Shown here: in pieces, positions 9,562 through 19,916 of the stretch
Layout of the letters: every line of letters starts with the position of its first letter
Position numbering within the stretch: position 1 is the stretch's first letter
Assembly (NCBI RefSeq): GCF_000720115.1
Contig: NZ_JOIR01000003.1
Span: 186,001-250,000, forward strand
Reading direction: 5' to 3'
DNA: 64,000 nt
DNA from: Streptomyces sp. NRRL F-2580
Lineage (GTDB): Bacteria; Actinomycetota; Actinomycetes; Streptomycetales; Streptomycetaceae
Notes under the pieces: model-generated
What the model was told of the DNA's origin: nothing
Seen by the model: only the letters and a program-made list of their open reading frames with translations
Databases searched by the model: none
Program-made: the position numbers and the translations under genes

Positions 9562-10407
9562 CTAAGGGCGTTCGAAGGCCTGGAGCACCCCGCCGACCGA
9601 GAAGCACAGGGCGCCGGTCAGCGTCCCCCAGTTGGCGATGCCGGCGTTGACCAGGCCTCCGGTGGCGGGCCGGGTGAAGGCGGCCAGGGCCGAGAGCATG
9701 AACAGCACCGACCCGAGCTGGTTCACCGCGACGATCCACCAGCCGAGGCTGCGCGAGCGGAGGCAGGGCCGGGGCCGGTGGCAGATCTCGGCGAACGCCA
9801 GGTGCCCCGAGACCAGGAACAGCACGCAGCCGATCACGTCGGGCGTCCAGATCAGCCGGTTGACCTGCTGGACGCTGAGCCCCTGCAGGAACGAGTCCAG
9901 CAGGTTGACGCCGAACACGAGCGTCCCGACGAACAGCACGAACGTGCTCAGCCAGTCCAGGCGCGTCGGCTCGTACCCCCACCACCTCCAGTCGGCCGTG
10001 ACCAGTCGGCCGCCTCCCGGGGAGTGGCGGGGCGCGTTCAGCACCTGGAGGAGCGAGGTGTAGCCCCCGGTGTTGAAGAAGAGGCCCCCCGCGAAGTAGA
10101 TCGCGGCGCTTTCGAGCGCGTCGCCCGAGCCGAACTGGGAGACCGCGGCGCCGAGGGCGAAGAGGGCTCCCCCGATGACGAACGCCCCCGAGGCGAGGGC
10201 GTTGAGGTCGCGCAGGCGGCGGAGCGCCTCGGCATCGGCGGTGGTGGTGGTCCGGTCGACGGTCTCCCCCGGACCGCGGACGGAGAGCACCCCGCGCCTG
10301 CGCGCGACCCGCGACTCCCACACCACCGTTTCCCCTTCGGGCCGGTACCAGGTGCGCCGGGTGGTGAACGGTCCTGCGCCTTCGGCGCGCTGCTCGGGCT
10401 GTGCCAC
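9562..10407 (-). CDS. YrhK-like integral membrane protein
   Basis: A 281-aa protein with a polar N terminus of about 65 residues and about six hydrophobic segments. Motifs such as GGALFALGAAVSQFGS, FFNTGGYTSLLQVLNA and FVLFVGTLVFGVNL resemble the YrhK domain (helical pairs with short loops), which appears to occur twice. The function is unknown. It converges on the YbaK-type gene with a 5-base gap and has no obvious terminator between. Confidence 0.7.
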   Translation of the reverse strand: MAQPEQRAEGAGPFTTRRTWYRPEGETVVWESRVARRRGVLSVRGPGETVDRTTTTADAEALRRLRDLNALASGAFVIGGALFALGAAVSQFGSGDALESAAIYFAGGLFFNTGGYTSLLQVLNAPRHSPGGGRLVTADWRWWGYEPTRLDWLSTFVLFVGTLVFGVNLLDSFLQGLSVQQVNRLIWTPDVIGCVLFLVSGHLAFAEICHRPRPCLRSRSLGWWIVAVNQLGSVLFMLSALAAFTRPATGGLVNAGIANWGTLTGALCFSVGGVLQAFERP

Positions 10408-10488
10408 GGGCCCGAGCGTAGCCGTGCGTGCGTCGCCCGCCCCCCAGCCCCGCCGACACGCGAAACGCGAAACGCGGACCCCGGTCTT

Positions 10489-11130
10489 TCACCCCCGCGG
10501 GGGCTCGGCGTCGGCCTGCGGGGGCTGGTAGTAGCCGGACCAGCCGTAGACCGGGACGGGGTCCGGTTCGCGGGGGGCCCACAGGGCCGTGAGGCCGAGG
10601 TGGAGCAGGACCGCGGCCATCGGCCACGCCAGCAGCGCCCCGTGCGCCAGCAACTGCAGCGGCGCGTCGAACGGCACCCCCTGCCCCGCCTTGGCGGCGG
10701 CGGCCGGCAGGTCCGAGGTCGGCCCCAGCCACAGCCCGAACCGCCATCCCACCAGCGCGGCGAAGCAGGAGCCGACGGCGAGCCCGATCACCAGCGGCAC
10801 ACCCCCGGCCCGGCGCCACAGGAACACGGCGACGGCGCTCAGCACGCCCAGTCCCACCGACAGCAGGACGAAGGTGCCGTCGGAGGCGATCCGCGCCTCG
10901 CTCTCGCTGTTGCGCAGGAAGACGGACTCCCCGTTGGCGACGTACTGCACGCGCGGCGCCAGCCACACCCACAGCGCGCCGAGGAGCAGGCCGGCCACTC
11001 CGATGGCGAGGGCGACGACGGCCGCGTCCCGGATGTCCTCCGGAGCGACGGCCCGGGCGGTCCCACCCGGCTTCTCGGGCGGGAGCGAGGGCGGGTCGAA
11101 TGGAGACGGCGGGGTCACGGCTTCGGTCAC
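10489..11130 (-). CDS. DUF2567-like membrane protein
   Basis: A 213-aa protein with about four membrane segments: VVALAIGVAGLLLGALWVWLA, TFVLLSVGLGVLSAVAVFLW, PLVIGLAVGSCFAALVGW and LLAHGALLAWPMAAVLLHLG. A Pro-rich cytosolic N terminus and a Pro-rich C-terminal tail flank them. The architecture matches the DUF2567 family of actinobacteria. The start is GTG 11130; a GTG at 11136 is an equal alternative. It follows the ABC permease gene on the same strand with about a 47-base gap. Confidence 0.68.
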   Translation of the reverse strand: MTEAVTPPSPFDPPSLPPEKPGGTARAVAPEDIRDAAVVALAIGVAGLLLGALWVWLAPRVQYVANGESVFLRNSESEARIASDGTFVLLSVGLGVLSAVAVFLWRRAGGVPLVIGLAVGSCFAALVGWRFGLWLGPTSDLPAAAAKAGQGVPFDAPLQLLAHGALLAWPMAAVLLHLGLTALWAPREPDPVPVYGWSGYYQPPQADAEPPRG

Positions 11131-11177
11131 CCCCACATCGTGCCAGGTGCGCCCGGCGGCGGTGTCGCCGGACCGCT

Positions 11178-11983
11178 TCAGCGGACCGCGGCCCGCCGGT
11201 ACGCCCAGGTGGCGAGGGCCAGGGAGAGGACTCCGACGGCCCCGCACACGCCGAGGTCGAAGGCGACGGCGGCCCAGTCGGGTTCGGGGGCGAAGGTCCG
11301 CGCGAACGCCTCCACCCCGTACGTCGACGGCAGCAGGTCCCGCGCCCACACGATCACGTCCGGCATCCGCTCGGGCGGCAGCACCCCCAGCAGCAGCGCC
11401 GCCGACATGCCGAGCTGCCCGGCGAGCGTGGCCAGCTCCTGCCGCGGCGCCAGCAGTCCCAGCGCCGCGCCGAGCCCGGCCAGCGCGGCCCCGGCCAGCG
11501 GCACCACGGCCGCCAGGATCCACAGTCCGCTCATCGGCAGGCCGAAGAGCACGCACCCGAAGACGGCGGTGACCAGCGTCCCGGGCAGGGTGAAGGAGGC
11601 GTACGCGGCGGCCGCGCCGAGCACCACCGAAGCGGGCGGCACGGGCAGGGTGGCGTAATGGTCGAGCCCGCCGCCCGCCCGCAGCTGCCCGAAGTACTGC
11701 GCGAGCAGGTTCAGCGCGACGAAGGCGACGACCAGTACGGACGAACCCGCGACGACGGCCCGGGCCTCCGAGCCCCCGTCCACCACGCCCCGCATCAGGA
11801 TCATGATCCCGACGGACTGGAAGGTGGCCACGAAGAGCAGCGGTATCCGCGCCACCCGGGCCCGCGACAGCTGGGCCCGGTACACGGCGGCCAGCGCGGG
11901 CAGGAACCGCGCCCGCGGGGCCAGCGGCGCGGCGGCGCGCTCCTTGGCAGGGGTCGGCAGGACAGCGCCCGCCGTACGGTCGC

Positions 11984-11987
<4 letters not shown>
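11178..11987 (-). CDS. ABC transporter permease
   Basis: A 269-aa ABC-2-type permease with about six hydrophobic segments (for example IPLLFVATFQSVGIMILM and SVLVVAFVALNLLAQYF). GTG 11987 overlaps the ATPase stop (GTGA), so the two subunits are translationally coupled. It is probably an exporter; the substrate is unknown. Confidence 0.88.
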
Positions 11988-13021
<1,034 letters not shown>

Positions 13022-13049
13022 GAGGGAGCAGCCTACGGGGTTCCCGCCC

Positions 13050-14345
13050 CTACTCGGCCGCCGGGGTCAGCGGGGCGCCGAGGTCGCCGGTGCCGGATCC
13101 GGGCGCGGCGGCCGGTACGGCGGCCACGTGTTCGGCGGCCGCGCGGACGTCGATCTCGCGCCAGAACCCGGCGCGGATGGCGTAGCGGTCGTGCTCGTCG
13201 ATCTGGTCGTCCTTGTGCGCGAGCAGCCCGAACCGGGCGGCGTAGCGCAGCAGCTCGCCGTCGATCCGGTGCGGGATGCGCGGGTACATGGTGGCCAGCT
13301 TCTGCAGGTGCACGGTCTCGGGGAGCCGTTCCATCCAGCGCCGGGCGAACACCTGTCCCACCTCGAACGGGTCCCCGCCGACGGTGGTGATGTCCTCCTC
13401 GCGGTCCGCCCAGCGCTGTTCGGCACTGGTGAGCTGGGCGAGGGTGGGCAGCGAGGCGGTCTCGGCGGGCTCGCCGAGCGGTCCGGCCCGGTCGATCCAG
13501 CCCTTGTCGGAGGACCAGCGCAGGGCGCTGGCCGGGGCCGGTCCGCCGGCGGCCCCGGTCTGCGGGCCGGGGGCGCGCAGGGCTCCGGCGAGGTCCTTGG
13601 GCGTGGGCACGGCCTTGCCCCCGGGGGCGGCCGGCGCCGGTACGGGTGCCCCCTCGCGGTCGTCGTCGCCGGTGGCGGCGGCGCCGTTGCGGGCGGCTTC
13701 CGCGAGCGCCGCCTCGGGCAGCGGGGCCGAGAGGATGGCGGCGATGTCGGGGCGCGGCGCGGGCGGCGGTGAGCACAGGCCGGTGAGGTCCTTGGCGCGG
13801 ACGGCCCGGGTGATCCAGGCCCGGTCCAGGACGCGGCGTTCGTCGGCCTCGGCGACGAGGTCCTCGGACTGGTTGTAGTCCCCGTCGGCGGCCTGGACGG
13901 CCCACAGGTGGACGGCGACCCCGTGTTCCTTGGCGGACATCAGGCCGGGCAGCAGGTCTCCGTCGCCGGTGACCAGGACCACGTCGGAGCAGGCGCGGTT
14001 GCGCGCGAGCTCGGTGAGCTCGGCGTGCATGGCCGCGTCGACGCCCTTCTGGGCCCAGCGGCCGTCGCTGCGGGTCAGGGCGCCGAGGCGGACGGTGACG
14101 CGGGACATGACGCGCAGCCGCCGGTGTTCGGGCTGGGGCACCCGGTCGGGTGCGCCGTCGAACCAGTAGATGCGCAGCAGGGGCTGCTGGGTGTCGGCCT
14201 CGGCCCGCTCGCGCAGGCCCTGGATGAGGGCGGCATGGTCCACGGTGATCCGGGAGCGGGAGGGCTCCCCGGCGAGAAGGCTGGCGGCGGCGCCCAACAG
14301 GTAGCCGGCGTCCACCAGGACGACGCAGCGGTCCACGCGTTCCAC
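13050..14345 (-). CDS. NYN domain (PIN-like) protein, putative nuclease
   Basis: A 431-aa protein with an N-terminal NYN domain. Acidic residues typical of PIN-like nucleases are visible: Asp12 in VVLVDAGYLLG, the Asp of KGVDAAMHAELTELA, and VTGDGDLLPG. Residues about 190–300 form a Pro/Ala/Gly-rich linker. The C-terminal ~110 residues are well ordered (GGDPFEVGQVFARRW...) and may form a winged-helix-like domain. The start is GTG 14345. RNase activity is a family inference. It ends 28 bases from the ABC ATPase gene start, on the same strand. Confidence 0.82.
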   Translation of the reverse strand: MERVDRCVVLVDAGYLLGAAASLLAGEPSRSRITVDHAALIQGLRERAEADTQQPLLRIYWFDGAPDRVPQPEHRRLRVMSRVTVRLGALTRSDGRWAQKGVDAAMHAELTELARNRACSDVVLVTGDGDLLPGLMSAKEHGVAVHLWAVQAADGDYNQSEDLVAEADERRVLDRAWITRAVRAKDLTGLCSPPPAPRPDIAAILSAPLPEAALAEAARNGAAATGDDDREGAPVPAPAAPGGKAVPTPKDLAGALRAPGPQTGAAGGPAPASALRWSSDKGWIDRAGPLGEPAETASLPTLAQLTSAEQRWADREEDITTVGGDPFEVGQVFARRWMERLPETVHLQKLATMYPRIPHRIDGELLRYAARFGLLAHKDDQIDEHDRYAIRAGFWREIDVRAAAEHVAAVPAAAPGSGTGDLGAPLTPAAE

Positions 14346-14564
14346 CCTCTTCCCTGGGGGTCCTCTGTGTTTCGGCGGGTGCCCCGAGTCTGCCCGACCT
14401 CAAGGGTGTTGAAGGCCGGAACTCGATCATCGGCGTGGCGGATCTCACGGAGGGGCCGGGAACCACACCCGGCTACGCGCAGTAATGATCCAAAATGCGC
14501 GGTTTCGGGCGCTGTGTGAGTGTGAAGGCGGTCCTGGCCCCTAGACCCTCACGGAGGTTCCACC

Positions 14565-14732
14565 ATGGCCAAGAACAAGAATCAGAAGCAGCCGTCGAAG
14601 CAGCAGCAGGCCCGCTCTTCTCAGGACCCGTCGAAGGGCTCGATGGGCAGCCCGAGCGAATCGGTGAACCCGTCGCCGAGTCCGATGGACATGGCGCACA
14701 AGAGCAAGCAGAAGAAGTTCGGCCACAACTGA
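14565..14732 (+). CDS. Small hydrophilic protein (55 aa)
   Basis: The ORF MAKNKNQKQPSKQQ... runs 55 residues and ends in HKSKQKKFGHN. It is rich in Lys, Gln, Ser and Pro, has no hydrophobic segment, and looks disordered with a net positive charge. Support for it being real: the ACGGAGG ribosome site at 14551–14557, eight bases before the ATG; third positions that are mostly G/C; and an immediate strong terminator. It is too short for many gene finders. The function is unknown; nucleic-acid binding is only a guess from composition. Confidence 0.75.
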   Translation: MAKNKNQKQPSKQQQARSSQDPSKGSMGSPSESVNPSPSPMDMAHKSKQKKFGHN

Positions 14733-14753
14733 CGGCGCGCGACGCGATGTGAC

Positions 14754-14790
14754 GGAAGGGCCCGCCCGGCGATGCCGGGCGGGCCCTTCC
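14754..14790. terminator. Bidirectional terminator between the 55-aa gene and dnaE
   Basis: A perfect 17-bp inverted repeat (14754–14770 / 14774–14790) with a 3-base loop sits 21 bases after the small-protein stop and 29 bases beyond the dnaE stop. Its position between convergent genes fits termination of both. Confidence 0.85.
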
Positions 14791-14819
14791 GTACGTGCGG
14801 CGCCGGTGGGCGAGTGTCG

Positions 14820-17800
14820 CTATCCGGCCAGGCAGGACGGCCCGAGCAGCACCTTGAGGTCGCCGAAGAGGGCCGGGTCGGGCTGCACGCGGTGCTTGTC
14901 TAGGCGCAGCACGGTGGTGGTACGCGGCCCCTGGAGCTTGATCCGCACCTCGGTGTTGCCCTTGTGGTGGCGCAGGATCTCGCCCAGACGGGTGACCATC
15001 GGCGGGGTGACCTTGACGGTGGGGATGGTGAGGACCACCGGGGCGTTGGTGCCGGCCGAGGAGAGGTCGGGGACCATCATCTCCATGGCGACCAGGCGGG
15101 GGACGTCCTCGCGCTTGTCGAGGCGGCCCTTGACGAAGACGACGGTGTCCTCGACCAGCTGGGTGGAGACGAGCTGGTAGGTCGCGGGGAAGAACATGCA
15201 TTCGATGGAGCCGGCCAGGTCCTCGACGGTGGCGATGGCCCAGGCGTTGCCCTGCTTGGTCATCTTGCGCTGGAGGCCCGAGATGATGCCGCCGATGGTG
15301 ACGACCGCGCCGTCGGAGTGCTCGCCGCCGGTCAGCTGGGAGATTCCGGCGTCCGTCTTGTCGGAGAGCACGTGCTCCAGGCCGAAGAGCGGGTGGTCGG
15401 AGACGTAGAGGCCGAGCATCTCGCGCTCCTGCGCGAGCAGGTAGGACTTCTCCCACTCGACGTCGGAGAACTCCACGTCGAGGCCGAAGCCGGGCTCGTC
15501 GCTCGCGGTCTCGTCACCCATTGCGCCGAAGAGGTCGAACTGTCCCTCGGCCTCCTTGCGTTTGACCGCGACCACGTTGTCGATCATCGGCTCGTGATGG
15601 GCGACCAGGCCCTTGCGGGTGTGGCCCATCTCGTCGAAGGCGCCGGCCTTGATCAGCGACTCGACGGTCCGCTTGTTGCAGACCACGGCCTCGACCTTGT
15701 CCAGGAAGTCGGGGAAGCTGGAGAACTTCCCCTTGGCCTTCCGGGACTTGATGATCGACTCGACGACGTTCTGGCCGACGTTGCGCACCGCGGTGAGGCC
15801 GAAGAGGATCACGTCGTCGCCCTGGGCGGCGAAGTTCGGCTCGGACTCGTTCACGTTCGGCGGGAGCACCTTGATGCCCATGCGCCGGCACTCGTTCAGG
15901 TAGATCGCGGACTTGTCCTTGTCGTCCTTGACCGAGGTGAGCAGGCCGGCCATGTACTCGGCCGGGAAGTTCGCCTTGAGGTAGGCGGTCCAGTAGGAGA
16001 CCAGGCCGTACGCGGCCGAGTGGGCCTTGTTGAAGGCGTAGCCGGCGAAGGGGACCAGGACGTCCCACAGGGCCTGGATGGCCTTGTCGCTGTAGCCGTT
16101 CTTCTTCGCGCCCTCCTGGAAGATGACGAAGTTCTTCGCCAGCTCCTCGGGCTTCTTCTTGCCCATCACGCGGCGCAGGATGTCGGCCTCGCCGAGCGAG
16201 TACCCGGCGATGATCTGGGCGGCCTTCTGGACCTGCTCCTGGTAGACGATCAGGCCGTAGGTGACCGCGAGCACCTCTTCGAGGGGCTCCTCCAGCTCCG
16301 GGTGGATCGGGGTGATCTCCTGCTGCTTGTTCTTGCGCAGGGCGTAGTTCGTGTGCGAGTTCATGCCCATCGGGCCCGGCCGGTACAGGGCCGAGACGGC
16401 GGAGATGTCCTCGAAGTTGTCGGGCTTCATCAGGCGCAGCAGGGAGCGCATGGGCCCGCCGTCGAACTGGAAGACGCCGAGGGTGTCGCCGCGGCCGAGC
16501 AGTTCGAAGGTCTTGGGGTCGTCGAGCGGGAGGGCCAGGAGATCGATGTCGATCCCCTTGTTGGCCTTCACCATCTTGACGGCGTCGTCCATGATCGTGA
16601 GGTTGCGCAGGCCGAGGAAGTCCATCTTCAGCAGGCCGAGCGACTCGCAGCTCGGGTAGTCCCACTGGGTGATGGTGACGCCGTCGGTGTGCCGCACCCA
16701 GACGGGTACGTGGTCGGTGATCGTCTCGCTGGACATGATCACGCCGGCGGCGTGCACGCCCATCTGGCGGACGAGGCCCTCCACACCGCGGGCGGTGTCG
16801 ATGACCTTCTTCACGTCCGGCTCGTTCTCGTACATCGAGCGGATCTCGCCCGCTTCGCTGTAGCGGGGGTGGTTCGGGTCGAGGATGCCGGAGAGCGGGA
16901 TGCCCTTGCCGAGGACGTCGGCGGGCATCGCCTTGGTGAGGCGGTCGCCCATCGCGTACGGGTAGCCGAGGACGCGCGCCGAGTCCTTGATCGCGTTCTT
17001 GGCCTTGATGGTGCCGTACGTGCCGATCATGGCGACCTTGTCGGCGCCGTACTTCTCGGTCACGTACCGGATCACCTCGACGCGCCGACGCTCGTCGAAG
17101 TCGATGTCGACATCGGGCATCGAGACGCGCTCGGGGTTCAGGAAGCGCTCGAAGATCAGACCGTGGGTGAGCGGGTCGAGGTCGGTGATGCCCATGGCGT
17201 ACGCGACGATCGAGCCGGCCGCGGAGCCTCGGCCCGGGCCCACCGCGATGCCCTGGTTCTTGGCCCACATGATGAAGTCGGCGACCACGAGGAAGTAGCC
17301 CGGGAAGCCCATCGAGATGATCGTGTCCATCTCGTACTCGGCCTGCTTCATCCGGTCCTCCGGGATGCCTCCCGGGTAGCGGCGGTGCATGCCGCGCATG
17401 GTCTCCTCACGGAACCAGCTGACCTCGGTGTGGCCTTCCGGGATGTCGAACTTCGGCATCAGGTTCCGGAACTTGAACATGCCCTCGGTGTCGATCTGGT
17501 CCGCGACCAGCTTCGTGTTGGCGCAGCCCTCCTGCCAGGCGTCCGAGGAGTCGATGGCGTACATCTCGTCGGTCGACTTCAGGTAGTAGCCGGTGCCGTC
17601 GAAGCGGAAGCGGTCCGGGTCCGAGAGGTTCTTGCCGGTCTGGATGCAGAGCAGGGCGTCGTGGGCGCCGGCCTCGCTGGCGTACGTGTAGTGCGAGTCG
17701 TTCGTCACGAGCGGCGGGATGCCGAGCTTCTTGCCGATCTCCAGCAGGCCGTCGCGGACCCGGCGCTCGATCTCGATGCCGTGGTCCATCAGCTCCAGGA

Positions 17801-18362
17801 AGTACCGGTCCTTGCCGAAGATGTCCTGGTACTCGGAGGCGGACTTCAGGGCCTCGTCGAACTGGCCGAGGCGAAGGCGCGTCTGGAGCTCGCCGGAGGG
17901 GCAGCCGGTGGAGGCGATGAGCCCCTCCGACCACTTGCTGATCGTCTCCTTGTCCATGCGCGGCCACTTCGTGAGCCAGCCCTCGGCGTACGCGTCGGAG
18001 GACAGCCGGAAGAGGTTGTGCAGGCCGGTGGCGTTCGCCGCCCAGATCGTCTTGTGGGTGTAACCGCCGGAACCGGAGACGTCGTCGCGCTTCTGGTGGG
18101 GCTGGCCCCACTGGATGCGGCGTTTGTTGCGCCGGGACTCGGGGGCGACGTACGCCTCGATGCCGATGATCGGCGTGATGCCGGCCTTCTGGGCCGTGTG
18201 GAAGAAGTCGTAGGCCCCGTGCAGGTTGCCGTGGTCGGACATGGCGATGTGCGTCATGCCCATCTCGTTGCACGCGTTGAACATGTCCTTCAGCCGCGCG
18301 GCACCGTCCAGCAGCGAATACTGGGTGTGGACGTGCAGGTGCGTGAACGGCGGCTTGGTCAC
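14820..18362 (-). CDS. dnaE: DNA polymerase III alpha subunit
   Basis: A 1180-aa replicative polymerase of the DnaE1 type. The N-terminal PHP domain begins FTHLHVHTQYSLLDG. The polymerase core shows GRGSAAGSIVAYAMG and the catalytic Asp cluster PDVDIDFDERRR (about 414–424). A helix-hairpin-helix region, an OB fold (VTIGGIISGLQRKMTKQGNAWA) and a C-terminal domain follow. The start is GTG 18362, preceded by GGAGGA. Length matches the family. It is transcribed divergently from the DUF2252 gene. Confidence 0.97.
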   Translation of the reverse strand: MTKPPFTHLHVHTQYSLLDGAARLKDMFNACNEMGMTHIAMSDHGNLHGAYDFFHTAQKAGITPIIGIEAYVAPESRRNKRRIQWGQPHQKRDDVSGSGGYTHKTIWAANATGLHNLFRLSSDAYAEGWLTKWPRMDKETISKWSEGLIASTGCPSGELQTRLRLGQFDEALKSASEYQDIFGKDRYFLELMDHGIEIERRVRDGLLEIGKKLGIPPLVTNDSHYTYASEAGAHDALLCIQTGKNLSDPDRFRFDGTGYYLKSTDEMYAIDSSDAWQEGCANTKLVADQIDTEGMFKFRNLMPKFDIPEGHTEVSWFREETMRGMHRRYPGGIPEDRMKQAEYEMDTIISMGFPGYFLVVADFIMWAKNQGIAVGPGRGSAAGSIVAYAMGITDLDPLTHGLIFERFLNPERVSMPDVDIDFDERRRVEVIRYVTEKYGADKVAMIGTYGTIKAKNAIKDSARVLGYPYAMGDRLTKAMPADVLGKGIPLSGILDPNHPRYSEAGEIRSMYENEPDVKKVIDTARGVEGLVRQMGVHAAGVIMSSETITDHVPVWVRHTDGVTITQWDYPSCESLGLLKMDFLGLRNLTIMDDAVKMVKANKGIDIDLLALPLDDPKTFELLGRGDTLGVFQFDGGPMRSLLRLMKPDNFEDISAVSALYRPGPMGMNSHTNYALRKNKQQEITPIHPELEEPLEEVLAVTYGLIVYQEQVQKAAQIIAGYSLGEADILRRVMGKKKPEELAKNFVIFQEGAKKNGYSDKAIQALWDVLVPFAGYAFNKAHSAAYGLVSYWTAYLKANFPAEYMAGLLTSVKDDKDKSAIYLNECRRMGIKVLPPNVNESEPNFAAQGDDVILFGLTAVRNVGQNVVESIIKSRKAKGKFSSFPDFLDKVEAVVCNKRTVESLIKAGAFDEMGHTRKGLVAHHEPMIDNVVAVKRKEAEGQFDLFGAMGDETASDEPGFGLDVEFSDVEWEKSYLLAQEREMLGLYVSDHPLFGLEHVLSDKTDAGISQLTGGEHSDGAVVTIGGIISGLQRKMTKQGNAWAIATVEDLAGSIECMFFPATYQLVSTQLVEDTVVFVKGRLDKREDVPRLVAMEMMVPDLSSAGTNAPVVLTIPTVKVTPPMVTRLGEILRHHKGNTEVRIKLQGPRTTTVLRLDKHRVQPDPALFGDLKVLLGPSCLAG

Positions 18363-18528
18363 GGTGTGAGTCCTCCGGAGGGGAGAGAGGGGGCAGCTCT
18401 GAATCCTACGTCGACCGGGTGACAATCCACGGGCACCGACGGGTACGGTCGTGCGTTGCAGAACCAAGGACACCTGTCCGAAATGCGATCGACACCGATC
18501 CGCCCCGCACCACCAGGAGGCATCCGCC

Positions 18529-19854
18529 ATGGCGGTTCCCGAGACGACAGACGAGCAGCGCGCCGAGCAGATCCTCGACGTGTTCGACACCGCCTTCGGT
18601 GAGCTGCTCGCCGCCGACCCCGCTGCCTTCCAGGTCAAATTCCGGAAGATGGCCGCCTCCGCCTTCGCCTTCTACCGGGGCACGGCCTGCCTCTTCTACT
18701 CCGACCTGGAGCGGGACCGGCACGGCGGCCCGTACCTGGACGAGCGGACGGGCCGGGTGTGGATCCACGGCGATCTGCACGCCGAGAACTTCGGCACGTA
18801 CATGGACTCCAACGGCCGGCTGATCTTCAACGTCAACGACTTCGACGAGGCCTACGTCGGCCCCTTCACCTGGGACCTGAAGCGCTTCGCCGCCTCCGTC
18901 GCCCTGATCGGCTACACCAAGGCGCTCAGCGACGGCCAGATAAGCGAGCTGGTGCGGATCTACGCCGGCGCCTACCGGGAGCGGATCCACCGGCTCGCGG
19001 CGGGGGCCAAGCACGAGGAGGTGCCCTCCTTCACCCTGGACACCGCCGAGGGCCCGCTGCTGGACGCGCTGCGCTCGGCCCGCTCCCGCACCCGCTTCTC
19101 CCTGCTGGACTCCATGACGGAGACAAGGGACTACGAGCGCCGCTTCACCGCCGGCGGGGGCTCCATCGAGCTGGACGCCGCCACCCGCTACAAGGTGCTG
19201 GCCGCCTTCGACGGGTACCTGGAGACCCTCCCCGACGAGTCCCTCGTGCGGCCCGACTCCTACCGGGTCAAGGACGTGGTGGGACGCCGGGGCGTCGGCA
19301 TCGGCTCGGCGGGCCTGCCCTCCTACAACATCCTGCTGGAGGGGCACAGCGACGCCCTGGAGAACGACGTCGTCATCTACCTCAAGCAGGCGCAGACCCC
19401 CGCGGTGTCCCGGCACATCACGGACCGGGCGGTGCGGGAGTACTTCCGGCACGAGGGGCACCGCACGGTGATCTCCCAGCGCGCCCTGCAGGCCCACGCC
19501 GACCCGTGGCTGGGCTGGACCGAGCTGGACGGGGCCGGACAGCTGGTGGCCGAGGTCTCCCCGTACGCGGTGGACCTGGACTGGTCGGACCTGGACGACC
19601 CGGAGGAGATCGCGGCCGTGGTCGCGGACCTGGGCCGGGCGACGGCGACCATGCACGCTGCGGCCGACGAGGCCGAGAGCGGGCACTCCCTGGTCCCGTT
19701 CTCCACCGAGCGGGCCATCGACGCGGCGATCGCGGCCGATGAGGAGGGCTTCGCGGAGCTGCTCGTGGACTTCGCCCACGCGTACGGCGCCCGGGCCCGC
19801 GCCGACCACCAGATCTTCGTCGACCTTTTCCGCAACGGGCGGCTGACCTCGTAG
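18529..19854 (+). CDS. DUF2252 (kinase-like fold) protein
   Basis: A 441-aa DUF2252 protein. It carries aminoglycoside-phosphotransferase-like catalytic residues: IHGDLHAENFG (His80, Asp82, Asn87), then NVNDFDEAYVGPFTWDLKR as the metal-binding acidic motif. No signal peptide or membrane segment is seen. I chose ATG 18529 because AGGAGG ends 10 bases before it; the longer ORF adds an unlikely Cys/His-rich leader. The family substrate is not known; phosphotransfer is inference from the motifs. Confidence 0.85.
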   Translation: MAVPETTDEQRAEQILDVFDTAFGELLAADPAAFQVKFRKMAASAFAFYRGTACLFYSDLERDRHGGPYLDERTGRVWIHGDLHAENFGTYMDSNGRLIFNVNDFDEAYVGPFTWDLKRFAASVALIGYTKALSDGQISELVRIYAGAYRERIHRLAAGAKHEEVPSFTLDTAEGPLLDALRSARSRTRFSLLDSMTETRDYERRFTAGGGSIELDAATRYKVLAAFDGYLETLPDESLVRPDSYRVKDVVGRRGVGIGSAGLPSYNILLEGHSDALENDVVIYLKQAQTPAVSRHITDRAVREYFRHEGHRTVISQRALQAHADPWLGWTELDGAGQLVAEVSPYAVDLDWSDLDDPEEIAAVVADLGRATATMHAAADEAESGHSLVPFSTERAIDAAIAADEEGFAELLVDFAHAYGARARADHQIFVDLFRNGRLTS

Positions 19855-19916
19855 TTCGTGCCCGTGGCCGGGGCCGGGACGCGGCTTTCACAGGTACGCA
19901 TGGCAGACTCGCGACG

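Noticed and set aside
14964..18422. Long plus-strand open frame opposite dnaE
   Set aside because: It is an antisense shadow produced by high GC content; its translation is low-complexity Val/Asp/Glu/Gly with no domain, while the minus strand encodes a complete DnaE.
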